Under the pieces are notes generated by a model. The model did not search any database and was not told the DNA's origin. It saw nothing but the letters and a program-made list of their open reading frames with translations. From assembly GCA_936450465.1 (NCBI GenBank), contig OW388297.1, positions 60,392,581 through 60,456,580 of the forward strand: 64,000 bases of DNA. The letters are read 5' to 3'. Origin of the DNA: Gibbula magus. Taxonomy: Eukaryota; Mollusca; Gastropoda; Trochida; Trochidae. The number at the start of each line of letters is the position of its first letter. Position 1 is the stretch's first letter. Of the stretch, positions 28,381 through 42,945 are shown piece after piece. Both the position numbers and the translations under genes were made by a program.

Positions 28381-31300
28381 GTGTTTCAAACTGTTAATGC
28401 AAAGTTTTACATTTCATCTTTCGATGATGGATTACGAGATTTCCAAACTACTGTAGCCAAAATTCCATTTCAAGACGAACATTATAGCGTTTTAAACAAA
28501 AATAAAAAATGGAATATTTTGAAAAGTTGCAAAGAGTCAGGGTCCAAACTTTGCATGCCGTAATTGTGTGTTTCAAACTGTTAATGCAAAGTTTTACATT
28601 TTAACTATCGATGATGGATTACGAGATTTCCAAACTAGCAAAAGTTCCGTTTTAGGACGAACATTATAGCGTTTTTAACAAAATAAAAAATGGAATATTT
28701 TGAAAAGTTTCAAAGAGTCAGGGTCGAGACTATGCATGCCGTAATTGTGTCTTTCAAACTGTTAATGCAAAGTTTTACATTTCAACTTTCGATGATGGAT
28801 TACGAGATTTCCAAACTACTGTAGCCAAAATTCATTTCAAGACGAACATTATAGCATTTTAAACTATAATAAAAAATGGAATACTTTGAAAAGTTGCAAA
28901 GAGTCAGGGTCCAAACTTTGCATGCCGTAATTGTGTGTTTCAAACTGTTAATGCAAAGTTTTACATTTTAACTATCGATGATGGATTACGAGATTTCCAA
29001 AATAGCAAAAGTTCCGTTTTAAGACGAACATTATAGCCTTTTCAACAAAAATAAAAAATGGAATATTTTGAAAAGTTGCAAAGAGTCAGGGTCGAGACTT
29101 TGCATGGCGTAATTGTGTGTTTCAAACTGTTAATGCAAAGTTTTACATTTTAACTATCGATGATGGATTACGAGATTTCCAAACTAGCAAAAGTTCCGTT
29201 TTAGGACGGACATTATAGCGTTTTAAACAAAAACAAAAAATAGAATATTTTGAAAAGTTTCTAAGAGTCAGGGTCGAGACTTTGCATGGCATAATTGTGT
29301 GTTTCAAACTGTTAATGCAAAGTTTTACATTTTAACTATCGATGATGGATTACGAGATTTCCAAACTAGCAAAAGTTCCGTTTTAGGACGAACATTATAG
29401 CGTTTTAAACAAAAACAAAAAATAGAATATTTTGAAAAGTTTCAAAGAGTCAGGGTCGAGACTTTGCATGGCGTAATTTTGTGTTTCAAACTGTTAATGC
29501 AAAGTTTTACATTTCATCTTTCGATGATGGATTACGAGATTTCCAAACTACTGTAGCCAAAATTCCATTTCAAGACGAACATTATAGCGTTTTAAACAAA
29601 AATAAAAAATGGAATATTTTGAAAAGTTGCAAAGAGTCAGGGTCCAAACTTTGCATGCCGTAATTGTGTGTTTCAAACTGTTAATGCAAAGTATTACATT
29701 TTAACTATCGATGATGGATTACGAGATTTCCAAACTAGCAAAAGTTCCGTTTTAGGACGAACATTATAGCGTTTTTAACAAAATAAAAAATGGAATATTT
29801 TGAAAAGTTTCAAAGAGTCAGGGTCGAGACTATGCATGCCGTAATTGTGTCTTTCAAACTGTTAATGCAAAGTTTTACATTTCAACTTTCGATGATGGAT
29901 TACGAGATTTCCAAACTACTGTAGCCAAAATTCATTTCAAGACGAACATTATAGCATTTTAAACTAAAATAAAAAATGGAATACTTTGAAAAGTTGCAAA
30001 GAGTCAGGGTCCAAACTTTGCATGCCGTAATTGTGTGTTTCAAACTGTTAATGCAAAGTATTACATTTTAACTATCGATGATGGATTACGAGATTTCCAA
30101 ACTAGCAAAAGTTCCGTTTTAGGACGGACATTATAGCGTTTTAAACAAAAACAAAAAATAGAATATTTTGAAAAGTTTCTAAGAGTCAGGGTCGAGACTT
30201 TGCATGGCATAATTGTGTGTTTCAAACTGTTAATGCAAAGTTTTACATTTTAACTATCGATGATGGATTACGAGATTTCCAAACTAGCAAAAGTTCCGTT
30301 TTTAGGACGAACATTATAGCGTTTTAAACAAAAACAAAAAATAGAATATTTTGAAAAGTTTCAAAGAGTCAGGGTCGAGACTTTGCATGGCGTAATTGTG
30401 TGTTTCAAACTGTTAATGCAAATTTTTACATTTCAACTATCGATGATGGATTACGAGATTTCCAACCTAGCCAAAATTGTGTTTTAGGACGAACATAATA
30501 GCGTTTTTAACAACAACAAAAAATGGAATATTTGGAAAAGTTTCAAAGAGTCAGGGGAGACTTTGCATGCCGTAATTGTGTGTTTCAAACTGTTAATGCA
30601 AAGTTTTACATTTTAACTATCGATGATGGATTACGAGATTTCCAAAATAGCAAAAGTTCCGTTTTAAGACGAACATTATAGCCTTTTCAACAAAAATAAA
30701 AAATGGAATATTTTGAAAAGTTGCAAAGAGTCAGGGTCGAGACTTTGCATGGCGTAATTGTGTGTTTCAAACTGTTAATGCAAAGTTTTACATTTTAACT
30801 ATCGATGATGGATTACGAGATTTCCAAACTAGCAAAAGTTCCGTTTTAGGACGGACATTATAGCGTTTTAAACAAAAACAAAAAATAGAATATTTTGAAA
30901 AGTTTCTAAGAGTCAGGGTCGAGACTTTGCATGGCATAATTGTGTGTTTCAAACTGTTAATGCAAAGTTTTACATTTTAACTATCGATGATGGATTACGA
31001 GATTTCCAAACTAGCAAAAGTTCCGTTTTAGGACGAACATTATAGCGTTTTAAACAAAAACAAAAAATAGAATATTTTGAAAAGTTTCAAAGAGTCAGGG
31101 TCGAGACTTTGCATGGCGTAATTTTGTGTTTCAAACTGTTAATGCAAAGTTTTACATTTCATCTTTCGATGATGGATTACGAGATTTCCAAACTACTGTA
31201 GCCAAAATTCCATTTCAAGACGAACATTATAGCGTTTTAAACAAAAATAAAAAATGGAATATTTTGAAAAGTTGCAAAGAGTCAGGGTCCAAACTTCGCA

Positions 31301-32045
31301 TGCCGTAATTGTGTGTTTCAAACTGTTAATGCAAAGTATTACATTTTAACTATCGATGATGGATTACGAGATTTCCAAACTAGCAAAAGTTCCGTTTTAG
31401 GACGAACATTATAGCGTTTTTAACAAAATAAAAAATGGAATATTTTGAAAAGTTTCAAAGAGTCAGGGTCGAGACTATGCATGCCGTAATTGTGTCTTTC
31501 AAACTGTTAATGCAAAGTTTTACATTTCAACTTTCGATGATGGATTACGAGATTTCCAAACTACTGTAGCCAAAATTCATTTCAAGACGAACATTATAGC
31601 ATTTTAAACTAAAATAAAAAATGGAATACTTTGAAAAGTTGCAAAGAGTCAGGGTCCAAACTTTGCATGCCGTAATTGTGTGTTTCAAACTGTTAATGCA
31701 AAGTATTACATTTTAACTATCGATGATGGATTACGAGATTTCCAAACTAGCAAAAGTTCCGTTTTAGGACGGACATTATAGCGTTTTAAACAAAAACAAA
31801 AAATAGAATATTTTGAAAAGTTTCTAAGAGTCAGGGTCGAGACTTTGCATGGCATAATTGTGTGTTTCAAACTGTTAATGCAAAGTTTTACATTTTAACT
31901 ATCGATGATGGATTACGAGATTTCCAAACTAGCAAAAGTTCCGTTTTTAGGACGAACATTATAGCGTTTTAAACAAAAACAAAAAATAGAATATTTTGAA
32001 AAGTTTCAAAGAGTCAGGGTCCAAACTTTCCATGGCGTAATTTTG
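28381..32045. repeat. 6- and 9-monomer derivatives of the preceding higher-order repeat
   Basis: Units begin at 28381, 29481 and 31126 and again at 32045 (lengths 1100, 1645 and 919 bp), each with class C CATTTCATCTTTCG. They share a one-base deletion in the class C cassette (GCCAAAATTCATTTC at 28826, 29926 and 31571), an extra T in CCGTTTTTAGG (near 30297 and 31942) and GCAAAGTATTACATT. The segments 29481-30400 and 31126-32045 are almost the same at a 1645-bp offset. Confidence 0.88.
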
Positions 32046-32324
32046 TGTTTCAAACTGTTAATGCAAAGTTTTACATTTCATCTTTCGATGATGGATTACG
32101 AGATTTCCAAACTACTGTGGCCAAAATTCCATTTCAAGACGAACATGATAGCGTTTTAAACAAAAATAAAAAATGGAATATTTTGAAAAGTTGCAAAGAG
32201 TCAGGGTCCAAACTTTGCATGCCGTAATTGTGTGTTTCAAACTGTTAATGCAAAGTTTTCCATTTTAACTATTGATGATGGATTACGAGATTTCCAAACT
32301 AGCAAAAGTTCCGTTTTAGGACGA

Positions 32325-32816
32325 ACATGATAGCATTTTAAACTAAAATAAAAAGTGGAATATTTTGAAAAGTTGCAAAGAGTCAGGGTCGAGTCTTTGC
32401 ATGCAGTAATTGTGTGTTTCAAACTGTTAATGCAAAGTTTTTCATTTAACTATCGATGATGGATTACGAGATTTCCAAACTAGCAAAAGTTCCGTTTTAG
32501 GACGAACATTATATCCTTTTAAACAAAAACAAAAAATAGAATATTTTGAAAAGTTGCAAAGAGTCAGGGTCGAGACTTTGCATGGCGTAATTGTGTGTTT
32601 CCAACTGTTAATGCAAATTTTTACATTTCAACTATCGGTGATGGATTACGAGATTTCCAAACTAGCCAAAATTGTGTTTTAGGACGAACATAATAACGTT
32701 TTTAACAACAACCAAAAATAGAATATTTTGAAAAGTTTCTAAGAGTCAGGTTCGAGACTTTGCATGGCATAATTGTGTGTTTCAAACTGTTGATGAAAAT
32801 TTTACATTATAACTAT
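32325..32816. repeat. Block reused from 8.6 kb upstream
   Basis: This stretch repeats 23724-24215 (offset 8601 bp) and 27566-28058. It shares ACATGATAGCATTTTAAAC, GAGTCTTTGCATGCAG, AAAGTTTTTCATTTAAC, CTATCGGTGATGG, AACCAAAAATAG and GTTGATGAAAATTTTAC in order. It is embedded between unrelated monomers, so it is a displaced piece of the 12-monomer unit and not an in-register copy. From 32.8 to 36.1 kb the array continues with similar rearranged 5- and 9-monomer pieces. Confidence 0.8.
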
Positions 32817-35800
32817 CGATGATGGATTACGAGATTTCCAAACTACTGTAGCCAAAATTCCATTTCAAGACGAACATTATAGCGTTTTAAACAAAAATAA
32901 AAAATGGAATATTTTGAAAAGTTGCAAAGAGTCAGGGTCGAGACTTTGCATGGCGTAATTGTGTGTTTCAAACTGTTAATGCAAAGTTTTTCATTTAACT
33001 ATCGATGATGGATTACGAGATTTCCAAACTAGCAAAAGTTCCGTTTTAGGACGAACATTATAGCGTTTTAAACAAAAACAAAAAATAGAATATTTTGAAA
33101 AGTTTCAAAGAGTCAGGGTCCAAACTTTGCATGCCGTAATTGTGTGTTTCAAACTGTTAATGCAAAGTATTACATTTTAACTATCGATGATGGATTACGA
33201 GATTTCCAAACTAGCAAAAGTTCCGTTTTAGGACGAACATTATAGCGTTTTTAACAAAATAAAAAATGGAATATTTTGAAAAGTTTCAAAGAGTCAGGGT
33301 CGAGACTATGCATGCCGTAATTGTGTCTTTCAAACTGTTAATGCAAAGTTTTACATTTCAACTTTCGATGATGGATTACGAGATTTCCAAACTACTGTAG
33401 CCAAAATTCATTTCAAGACGAACATTATAGCATTTTAAACTATAATAAAAAATGGAATACTTTGAAAAGTTGCAAAGAGTCAGGGTCCAAACTTTGCATG
33501 CCGTAATTGTGTGTTTCAAACTGTTAATGCAAAGTTTTACATTTTAACTATCGATGATGGATTACGAGATTTCCAAAATAGCAAAAGTTCCGTTTTAAGA
33601 CGAACATTATAGCCTTTTAAACAAAAATAAAAAATAGAATATTTTGAAAAGTTGCAAAGAGTCAGGGTCGAGACTTTGCATGGCGTAATTGTGTGTTTCA
33701 AACTGTTAATGCAAAGTTTTACATTTTAACTATCGATGATGGATTACGATATTTCCAAACTAGCAAAAGTTCCGTTTTAGGACGGACATTATAGCGTTTT
33801 AAACAAAAACAAAAAATAGAATATTTTGAAAAGTTTCTAAGAGTCAGGGTCGAGACTTTGCATGGCATAATTGTGTGTTTCAAACTGTTAATGCAAAGTT
33901 TTACATTTTAACTATCGATGATGGATTACGAGATTTCCAAACTAGCAAAAGTTCCGTTTTAGGACGAACATTATAGCGTTTTAAACAAAAACAAAAAATA
34001 GAATATTTTGAAAAGTTTCAAAGAGTCAGGGTCCAATATTTGCATGCCGTAATTGTGTGTTTCAAACTGTTAATGCAAAGTATTACATTTTAACTATCGA
34101 TGATGGATTACGAGATTTCCAAACTAGCAAAAGTTCCGTTTTAGGACGAACATTATAGCGTTTTTAACAAAATAAAAAATGGAATATTTTGAAAAGTTTC
34201 AAAGAGTCAGGGTCGAGACTATGCATGCCGTAATTGTGTCTTTCAAACTGTTAATGCAAAGTTTTACATTTCAACTTTCGATGATGGATTACGAGATTTC
34301 CAAACTACTGTAGCCAAAATTCATTTCAAGACGAACATTATAGCATTTTAAACAAAAATAAAAAATGGAATACTTTGAAAAGTTGCAAAGAGTCAGGGTC
34401 CAAACTTTGCATGCCGTAATTGTGTGTTTCAAACTGTTAATGCAAAGTATTACATTTTAACTATCGATGATGGATTACGAGATTTCCAAACTAGCAAAAG
34501 TTCCGTTTTAGGACGGACATTATAGCGTTTTAAACAAAAACAAAAAATAGAATATTTTGAAAAGTTTCTAAGAGTCAGGGTCGAGACTTTGCATGGCATA
34601 ATTGTGTGTTTCAAACTGTTAATGCAAAGTTTTACATTTTAACTATCGATGATGGATTACGAGATTTCCAAACTAGCAAAAGTTCCGTTTTAGGACGAAC
34701 ATTATAGCGTTTTAAACAAAAACAAAAAATATAATATTTTGAAAAGTTTCAAAGAGTCAGGGTCCAAACTTTGCATGGCGTAATTTTGTGTTTCAAACTG
34801 TTAATGCAAAGTTTTACATTTCATCTTTCGATGATGGATTACGAGATTTCCAAACTACTGTAGCCAAAATTCCATTTCAAGACGAACATTATAGCATTTT
34901 AAACTAAAATAAAAAGTGGAATATTTTGAAAAGTTGCAAATAGTCAGGGTCCAAACTTTGCATGCCGTAATTGTGTGTTTCAAACTGTTAATGCAAAGTT
35001 TTACATTTTAACTATCGATGGTGGATTACGAGATTTCCAAACTAGCAAAAGTTCCGTTTTAGGACGAACATTATAGCGTTTTTAACAAAATAAAAAATGG
35101 AATATTTTGAAAAGTTTCAAAGAGTCAGGGTCGAGACTATGCATGCCGTAATTGTGTCTTTCAAACTGTTAATGCAAAGTTTTACATTTCAACTTTCGAT
35201 GATGGATTACGAGATTTCCAAACTACTGTAGACAAAATTCCATTTCAAGACGAACATTATAGCATTTTAAACTAAAATAAAAAGTGGAATATTTTGAAAA
35301 GTTGCAAATAGTCAGGGTCCAAACTTTGCATGCCGTAATTGTGTGTTTCAAACTGTTAATGCAAAGTTTTACATTTTAACTATCGATGATGGATTACGAG
35401 ATTTCCAAACTAGCAAAAGTTCCGTTTTAGGACGGACATTATAGCGTTTTAAACAAAAACAAAAAATAGAATATTTTGAAAAGTTTCTAAGAGTCAGGGT
35501 CGAGACTTTGCATGGCGTAATTGTGTGTTTCAAACTGTTAATGCAAATTTTTACATTTTAACTATCGATGATGGATTACGAGATTTCCAAACTTGCAAAA
35601 GTTCCGTTTTAGGACGAACATTATAGCGTTTTAAACAAAAACAAAAAATAGAATATTTTGAAAAGTTTCAAAGAGTCAGGGTCGAGACTTTGCATGCCGT
35701 AATTGTGTGTTTCAAACTGTTAATGCAAGGTTTTAAATTTCAACTATCGATGATGGATTACGAGATTTCCAAACTAGCAAAAGTTCCGTTTTAGGACGAA

Positions 35801-36146
35801 CATTATAGCGTTTTAAACAAAAACAAAAAATATAATATTTTGAAAAGTTTCAAAAGTCAGGGTCGAGACTTTGCATGGCGTAATTTTGTGTTTCAAACTG
35901 TTAATGAAAAGTTTTACATTTTAACTATCGATGATGGATTACGAGATTTCCAAACTAGCCAAAATTGTGTTTTAGGACGAACATTATAGCGTTTTTAACA
36001 AAAATAAAAAATGGAATATTTTGAAAAGTTTCAAAGAGTCAGGGTCGAGACTTTGCATGCCGTAATTGTGTGTTTCAAACTGTTAATGCAAGGTTTTAAA
36101 TTTCAACTATCGATGATGGATTACGAGATTTCCAAACTAGCCAAAA

Positions 36147-39100
36147 TTGTGTTTTAGGACGAACATAATAGCGTTTTTAACAACAACAAAAAATGGAATA
36201 TTTGGAGAAGTTTTAAAGAGTCAGGGTCGAGACTTTGCATGGCGTAATTGTGTGTTTCAAACTGTTAATGCAAATTTTTACATTTCAACTATCGATGATG
36301 GATTACGAGATTTCCAACCTAGCCAAAATTGTGTTTTAGGACGAACATAATAGCGTTTTTAACAACAACAAAAAATGGAATATTTGGAAAAGTTTCAAAG
36401 AGTCAGGGTCGAGACTTTGCATGGCATAATTGTGTGTTTCAAACTGTTAATGCAAAGTTTTACATTTCAACTTTCGATGATGGATTACGAGATTTCCAAA
36501 CTAGCCAAAATTGTGTTTTAGGACGAACATAATAGCGTTTTTAACAACATCAAAAAATGGAATATTTGGAGAAGTTTCAAAGAGTCAGGGTCGAGACTTT
36601 GCATGGCGTAATTGTGTGTTTCAAACTGTTAATGCAAATTTTTACATTTCAAATATCGATGATGGATTACGAGATTTCCAAACTAGCCAAAATTGTGTTT
36701 TAGGACGAACATTATAGCGTTTTTAACAAAAATACAAAGTGGAATATTTTGAAAAGTTTCAAAGAGTCAGGGTCGAGACTTTGCATGCCGTAATTGTGTG
36801 TTTCAAACTGTTAATGCAAAGTTTTACATTTTAACTATCGATGATGGATTACGAGTTTTCCAAACTAGCAAAAGTTCCGTTTTAGGACGAACATTATAGC
36901 GTTTTAAAAAAAACAAAAAACTTAGAATATTTTGAAAATTTTCAAAGAGTCAGGGTCGAGACTTTACATGGAGTAATTTTGTGTTTCAAACTGTTAATGA
37001 AAAGTTTTACATTTTAACTATCGATGATGGATTACGAGATTTCCAAACAGGCAAAATTTCCGTTTTAGGGCCGACATTATAGCATTTTTAACAACAATAA
37101 AAAATGGAATATTTTGAAAAGTTGCAAATAGTCAGGGTCGAGACTTTGCATGCCGTAATTCTGTGTTTCAAACTGTTAATGCAAAGTTTTACATTTCAAC
37201 TTTCGATGATGGATTACAAGATTTCCAAACTACTGTAGCCAAAATTCCATTTCAAGACGAACATTATAGCCTTTTAAACAAAAACAAAAAAAAGAATATT
37301 TTGAAAAGTTTCAAAGAGTCAGGGTCGAGACTTTGCATGGCGTAATTGTGTGTTTCAAACTGTTAATGCAAGGTTTTAAATTTTAACTATCGATGATGGA
37401 TTACGAGATTTCCAAACTAGCAAAAATTCCGTTTTAGGGCCGACATTATAGCGTTTTTAACAACAATAAAAAATAGAATATTTTGAAAAGTTTCAAAGAG
37501 TCAGGGTCGACACTTTGCATGGCGTAATTGTGTGTTTCAAACTGTTAATGCAAATTTTTACATTTCAACTATCGATGATGGATTACGAGATTTCCAAACT
37601 AGCAAAAGTTCCGTTTTAGGACGAACATTATAGCGTTTTTAACAAAATAAAAAATGGAATATTTTGAAAAGTTGCAAAGAGTCAGGGTATAAACTTTGCA
37701 TGGCGTAATTGTGTGTTTCAAACTGTTAATGCAAGGTTTTAAATTTTAACTATCGATGATGGATTACGAGATTTCCAAACTAGCAAAAATTCCGTTTTAG
37801 GGCCGACATTATAGCGTTTTTAACAACAATAAAAAATGGAATATTTTGAAAAGTTGCAAAGAGTCAGGGTATAAACTTTGCATGGCGTAATTGTGTGTTT
37901 CAAACTGTTAATGCAAGGTTTTAAATTTCAACTATCGATGATGGATTACGAGATTTCCAAACTAGCAAAAGTTCCGTTTTAGGACGAACATTATAGCGTT
38001 TTTAACAAAATAAAAAATGGAATATTTTGAAAAGTTGCAAAGAGTCAGGGTATAAACTTTGCATGGCGTAATTGTGTGTTTCAAACTGTTAATGCAAGGT
38101 TTTAAATTTTAACTATCGATGATGGATTACGAGATTTCCAAACTAGCAAAAATTCCGTTTTAGGGCCGACATTATAGCGTTTTTAACAACAATAAAAAAT
38201 AGAATATTTTGAAAAGTTTCAAAGAGTCAGGGTCGAGACTTTGCATGGCGTAATTGTGTGTTTCAAACTGTTAATGCAAATTTTTACATTTCAACTATCG
38301 ATGATGGATTACGAGATTTCCAACCTAGCCAAAATTGTGTTTTAGGACGAACATAATAGCGTTTTTAACAACAACAAAAAATGGAATATTTGGAAAAGTT
38401 TCAAAGAGTCAGGGTCGAGACTTTGCATGGCGTAATTGTGTGTTTCAAACTGTTAATGCAAAGTTTTACATTTCAACTTTCGATGATGGATTACGAGATT
38501 TCCAAACTAGCCAAAATTGTGTTTTAGGACGAACATAATAGCGTTTTTAACAACAACAAAAAATGGAATATTTGGAGAAGTTTTAAAGAGTCAGGGTCGA
38601 GACTTTGCATGGGGTAATTGTGTGTTTCAAACTGTTAATGCAAATTTTTACATTTCAAATATCGATGATGGATTACGAGATTTCCAAACTAGCCAAATTG
38701 TGTTTTAGGACGAACATTATAGCGTTTTTAACAAAAATACAAAGTGGAATATTTTGAAAAGTTTCAAAGAGTCAGGGTCGAGACTTTGCATGGCGTAATT
38801 GTGTGTTTCAAACTGTTAATGCAAAGTTTTACATTTTAACTATCGATGATGGATTACGAGTTTTTTAAACAGGCAAAAATTCCGTTTTAGGGCCGACATT
38901 ATAGCGTTTTTAACAACAATAAAAAATGGAATATTTTGAAAAGTTGCTAAGAGTCAGGGTCGAGACTTTGCATGGCGTAATTGTGTGTTTCAAACTGTTA
39001 ATGCAAATTTTTACATTTCAACTATCGATGATGGATTACGAGATTTCCAACCTAGCCAAAATTGTGTTTTAGGACGAACATTATAGCGTTTTTAACAAAA

Positions 39101-41555
39101 ATACAAAGTGGAATATTTTGAAAAGTTTCAAAGAGTCAGGGTCGAGACTTTGCATGCCGTAATTGTGTGTTTCAAACTGTTAATGAAAAGTTTTACATTT
39201 TAACTATCGATGATGGATTACGAGATTTCCAAACAGGCAAAATTTCCGTTTTAGGGCCGACATTATAGCGTTTCAAAAAAAAAAAAAACTTAGAATATTT
39301 TGAAAATTTTCAAAGAGTCAGGGTCGAGACTTTACATGGAGTAATTTTGTGTTTCAAACTGTTAATGAAAAGTTTTACATTTTAACTATCGATGATGGAT
39401 TACGAGATTTCCAAACAGGCAAAATTTCCGTTTTAGGGCCGACATTATAGCGTTTTTAACAACAATAAAAAATGGAATATTTTGAAAAGTTTCAAAGAGT
39501 CAGGGTCGAGACTTTGCATGCCGAAATTGTGTGTTTCAAACTGTTAATGCAAGGTTTTAAATTTCAACTATCGATGATGGATTACGAGATTTCCAAACTA
39601 GCAAAAGTTCCGTTTGAGGACGAACATTATAGCGTTTTAAACAAAAACAAAAACTTAGAATATTTTGAAAATTTTCAAAGAGTCAGGGTCGAGACTTTAC
39701 ATGGCGTAATTTTGTGTTTCAAACTGTTAATGAAAAGTTTTACATTTTAACTATCGATGATGGATTACGAGATTTCCAAACAGGCAAAATTTCCGTTTTA
39801 GGGCCGACATTATAGCGTTTTTAACAACAATAAAAAATGGAATATTTTGAAAAGTTGCAAAGAGTCAGGGTCGAGACATTGCATGCCGTAATTCTGTGTT
39901 TCAAACTGTTAATGCAAAGTTTTACATTTCAACTTTCAATGATGGATTACAAGATTTCCAAACTACTGTAGGCAAAATTCCATTTCAAGACGAACATTAT
40001 AGCCTTTTAAACAAAAACACAAAATAGAATATTTTGAAAAGTTTCAAAGAGTCAGGGTCGAGACTTTGCATGGCGTAATTGTGTGTTTCAAACTGTTAAT
40101 GCAAAGTTTTACATTTTAACTATCGATGATGGATTACGAGATTTCCAAACTAGCAAAAGTTCCGTTTTAGGACGAACATTATAGCCTTTTAAACAAAAAC
40201 AAAAAATAGAATATTTTGAAAAGTTGCAAAGAGTCAGGGTCGAGACTATGCATGCCGTAATTGTGTCTTTCAAACTGTTAATGCAAAGTTTTACATTTCA
40301 ACTATCGATGATGGATTACGAGATTTCCAACCTAGCCAAAATTGTGTTTTAGGACGAACATAATAGTGTTTTTAACAACAACAAAAAATGGAATATTTTG
40401 AAAAGTTTCAAAGAGTCAGGGTCGAGACTTTGCATGGCGTAATTGTGTGTTTCAAACTGTTAATGCAAATTTTTACATTTCAACTATCGATGATGGATTA
40501 CGAGATTTCCAACCTAGCCAAAATTGTGTTTTAGGACGAACATAATAGCGTTTTTAACAACAACAAAAAATGGAATATTTGGAAAAGTTTCAAAGAGTCA
40601 GGGTCGAGACTTTGCATGGCGTAATTGTGTGTTTCAAACTGTTAATGCAAAGTTTTACATTTCAACTTTCGATGATGGATTACGAGATTTCCAAACTAGC
40701 CAAAATTGTGTTTTAGGACGAACATAATAGCGTTTTTAACAACATAAAAAAATGGAATATTTGGAGAAGTTTCAAAGAGTCAGGGTCGAGACTTTGCATG
40801 GCGTAAGTGTGTGTTTCAAACTGTTAATGCAAATTTTTACATTTCAAATATCGATGATGGATTACGAGATTTCCAAACTAGCCAAAATTGTGTTTTAGGA
40901 CGAACATTATAGCGTTTTTAACAAAAATACAAAGTGGAATATTTTGAAAAGTTTCAAAGAGTCAGGGTCGAGACTTTGCATGCCGTAATTGTGTGTTTCA
41001 AACTGTTAATGCAAAGTTTTACATTTTAACTATCGATGATGGATTACGAGTTTTCCAAACTAGCAAAAGTTCCGTTTTAGGACGAACATTATAGCGTTTT
41101 AAAAAAAACAAAAAACTTAGAATATTTTGAAAATTTTCAAAGAGTCAGGGTCGAGACTTTACATGGAGTAATTTTGTGTTTCAAACTGTTAATGAAAAGT
41201 TTTACATTTTAACTATCGATGATGGATTACGAGATTTCCAAACAGGCAAAATTTCCGTTTTAGGGCCGACATTATAGCATTTTTAACAACAATAAAAAAT
41301 GGAATATTTTGAAAAGTTGCAAAGAGTCAGGGTCGAGACTTTGCATGCCGTAATTCTGTGTTTCAAACTGTTAATGCAAAGTTTTACATTTCAACTTTCG
41401 ATGATGGATTACAAGATTTCCAAACTACTGTAGCCAAAATTCCATTTCAAGACGAACATTATAGCCTTTTAAACAAAAACAAAAAAAAGAATATTTTGAA
41501 AAGTTTCAAAGAGTCAGTGTCGAGACTTTGCATGGCGTAATTGTGTGTTTCAACC
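36147..41555. repeat. Paired blocks 4195 bp apart (36147-37360 and 40342-41555)
   Basis: Blocks of about 1.2 kb recur at a 4195-bp offset (23 monomers). Shared features are class B monomers with ACATAATAGCG plus AATATTTGGAGAAG, GATTACGAGTTTTCC, the homopolymer-rich linker GTTTTAAAAAAAACAAAAAA followed by CTTAG (36901 and 41096), ACATGGAGTAATTTTG and GATTACAAGATTTCC. Between them lie class D and A monomers with GGGTATAAACTTTGC in a local dimeric alternation (37.6-38.2 kb). Confidence 0.85.
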
Positions 41556-42945
41556 TGTTAATGCAAAGTTTTACATTTTAACTATCGATGATGGATTACG
41601 AGATTTCCAAACTAGCAAAAGTTCCGTTTTAGGACGAACATTATAGCCTTTTAAACAAAAACAAAAAATAGAATATTTTGAAAAGTTGCAAAGAGTCAGG
41701 GTCGAGACTATGCATGCCGTAATTGCGTCTTTCAAACTGTTAATGCAAAGTTTTACATTTCAACTTTCGATGATGGATTACGAGATTTCCAAACTACTGT
41801 AGCCAAAATTCCATTTCAAGACGAACATTATAGCGTTTTTAACAAAAATAAAAAATTTAATAATTTGAAAAGTTGCAAAGAGTCAGGGTATAAACTTTGC
41901 ATGCCGTAATTGTGTGTTTCAAACTGTTAATGCAAGGTTTTAAATTTTAACTATCGATGATGGATTACGAGATTTCCAAACTAGCAAAAATTCCGTTTTA
42001 GGGCCGACATTATAGCGTTTTTAACAACAATAAAAAATAGAATATTTTGAAAAGTTTCAAAGAGTCAGGGTCGAGACTTTGCATGGCGTAATTGTGTGTT
42101 TCAAGCTGTTAATGCAAATTTTTACATTTCAACTATCGATGATGGATTACGAGATTTCCAACCTAGCCAAAATTGTGTTTTAGGACGAACATAATAGCGT
42201 TTTTAACAACAACAAAAAATGGAATATTTGGAAAAGTTTCAAAGAGTCAGGGTCGAGACTTTGCATGGCGTAATTGTGTGTTTCAAACTGTTAATGCAAA
42301 GTTTTACATTTCAACTTTCGATGATGGATTACGAGATTTCCAAACAAGCCAAAATTGTGTTTTAGGACGAACATAATAGCGTTTTTAACAACAACAAAAA
42401 ATGGAATATTTGGAGAAGTTTCAAAGAGTCAGGGTCGAGACTTTGCATGGCGTAATTGTGTGTTTCAAACTGTTAATGCAAATTTTTACATTTCAAATAT
42501 CGATGATGGATTACGAGATTTCCAAACTAGCCAAAATTGTGTTTTAGGACGAACATTATAGCGTTTTTAACAAAAATACAAAGTGGAATATTTTGAAAAG
42601 TTTCAAAGAGTCAGGGTCGAGACTTTGCATGCCGTAATTGTGTGTTTCAAACTGTTAATGCAAAGTTTTACATTTTAACTATCGATGATGGATTACGAGT
42701 TTTTTAAACAGGCAAAAATTCCGTTTTAGGGCCGACATTATAGCGTTTTTAACAACAATAAAAAATGGAATATTTTGAAAAGTTGCTAAGAGTCAGGGTC
42801 GAGACTTTGCATGGCGTAATTGTGTGTTTCAAACTGTTAATGCAAATTTTTACATTTCAAATATCGATGATGGATTACGAGATTTCCAAACTAGCCAAAA
42901 TTGTGTTTTAGGACGATCATTAAAGCGTTTTTAACAAAAATAAAA

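Noticed and set aside
32237..32422. Minus-strand frames beginning MKHTIT (also at 52235-52420 and 62670-62852)
   Set aside because: Reverse-strand reading of ordinary monomers; the three occurrences track monomer phase and not a gene.
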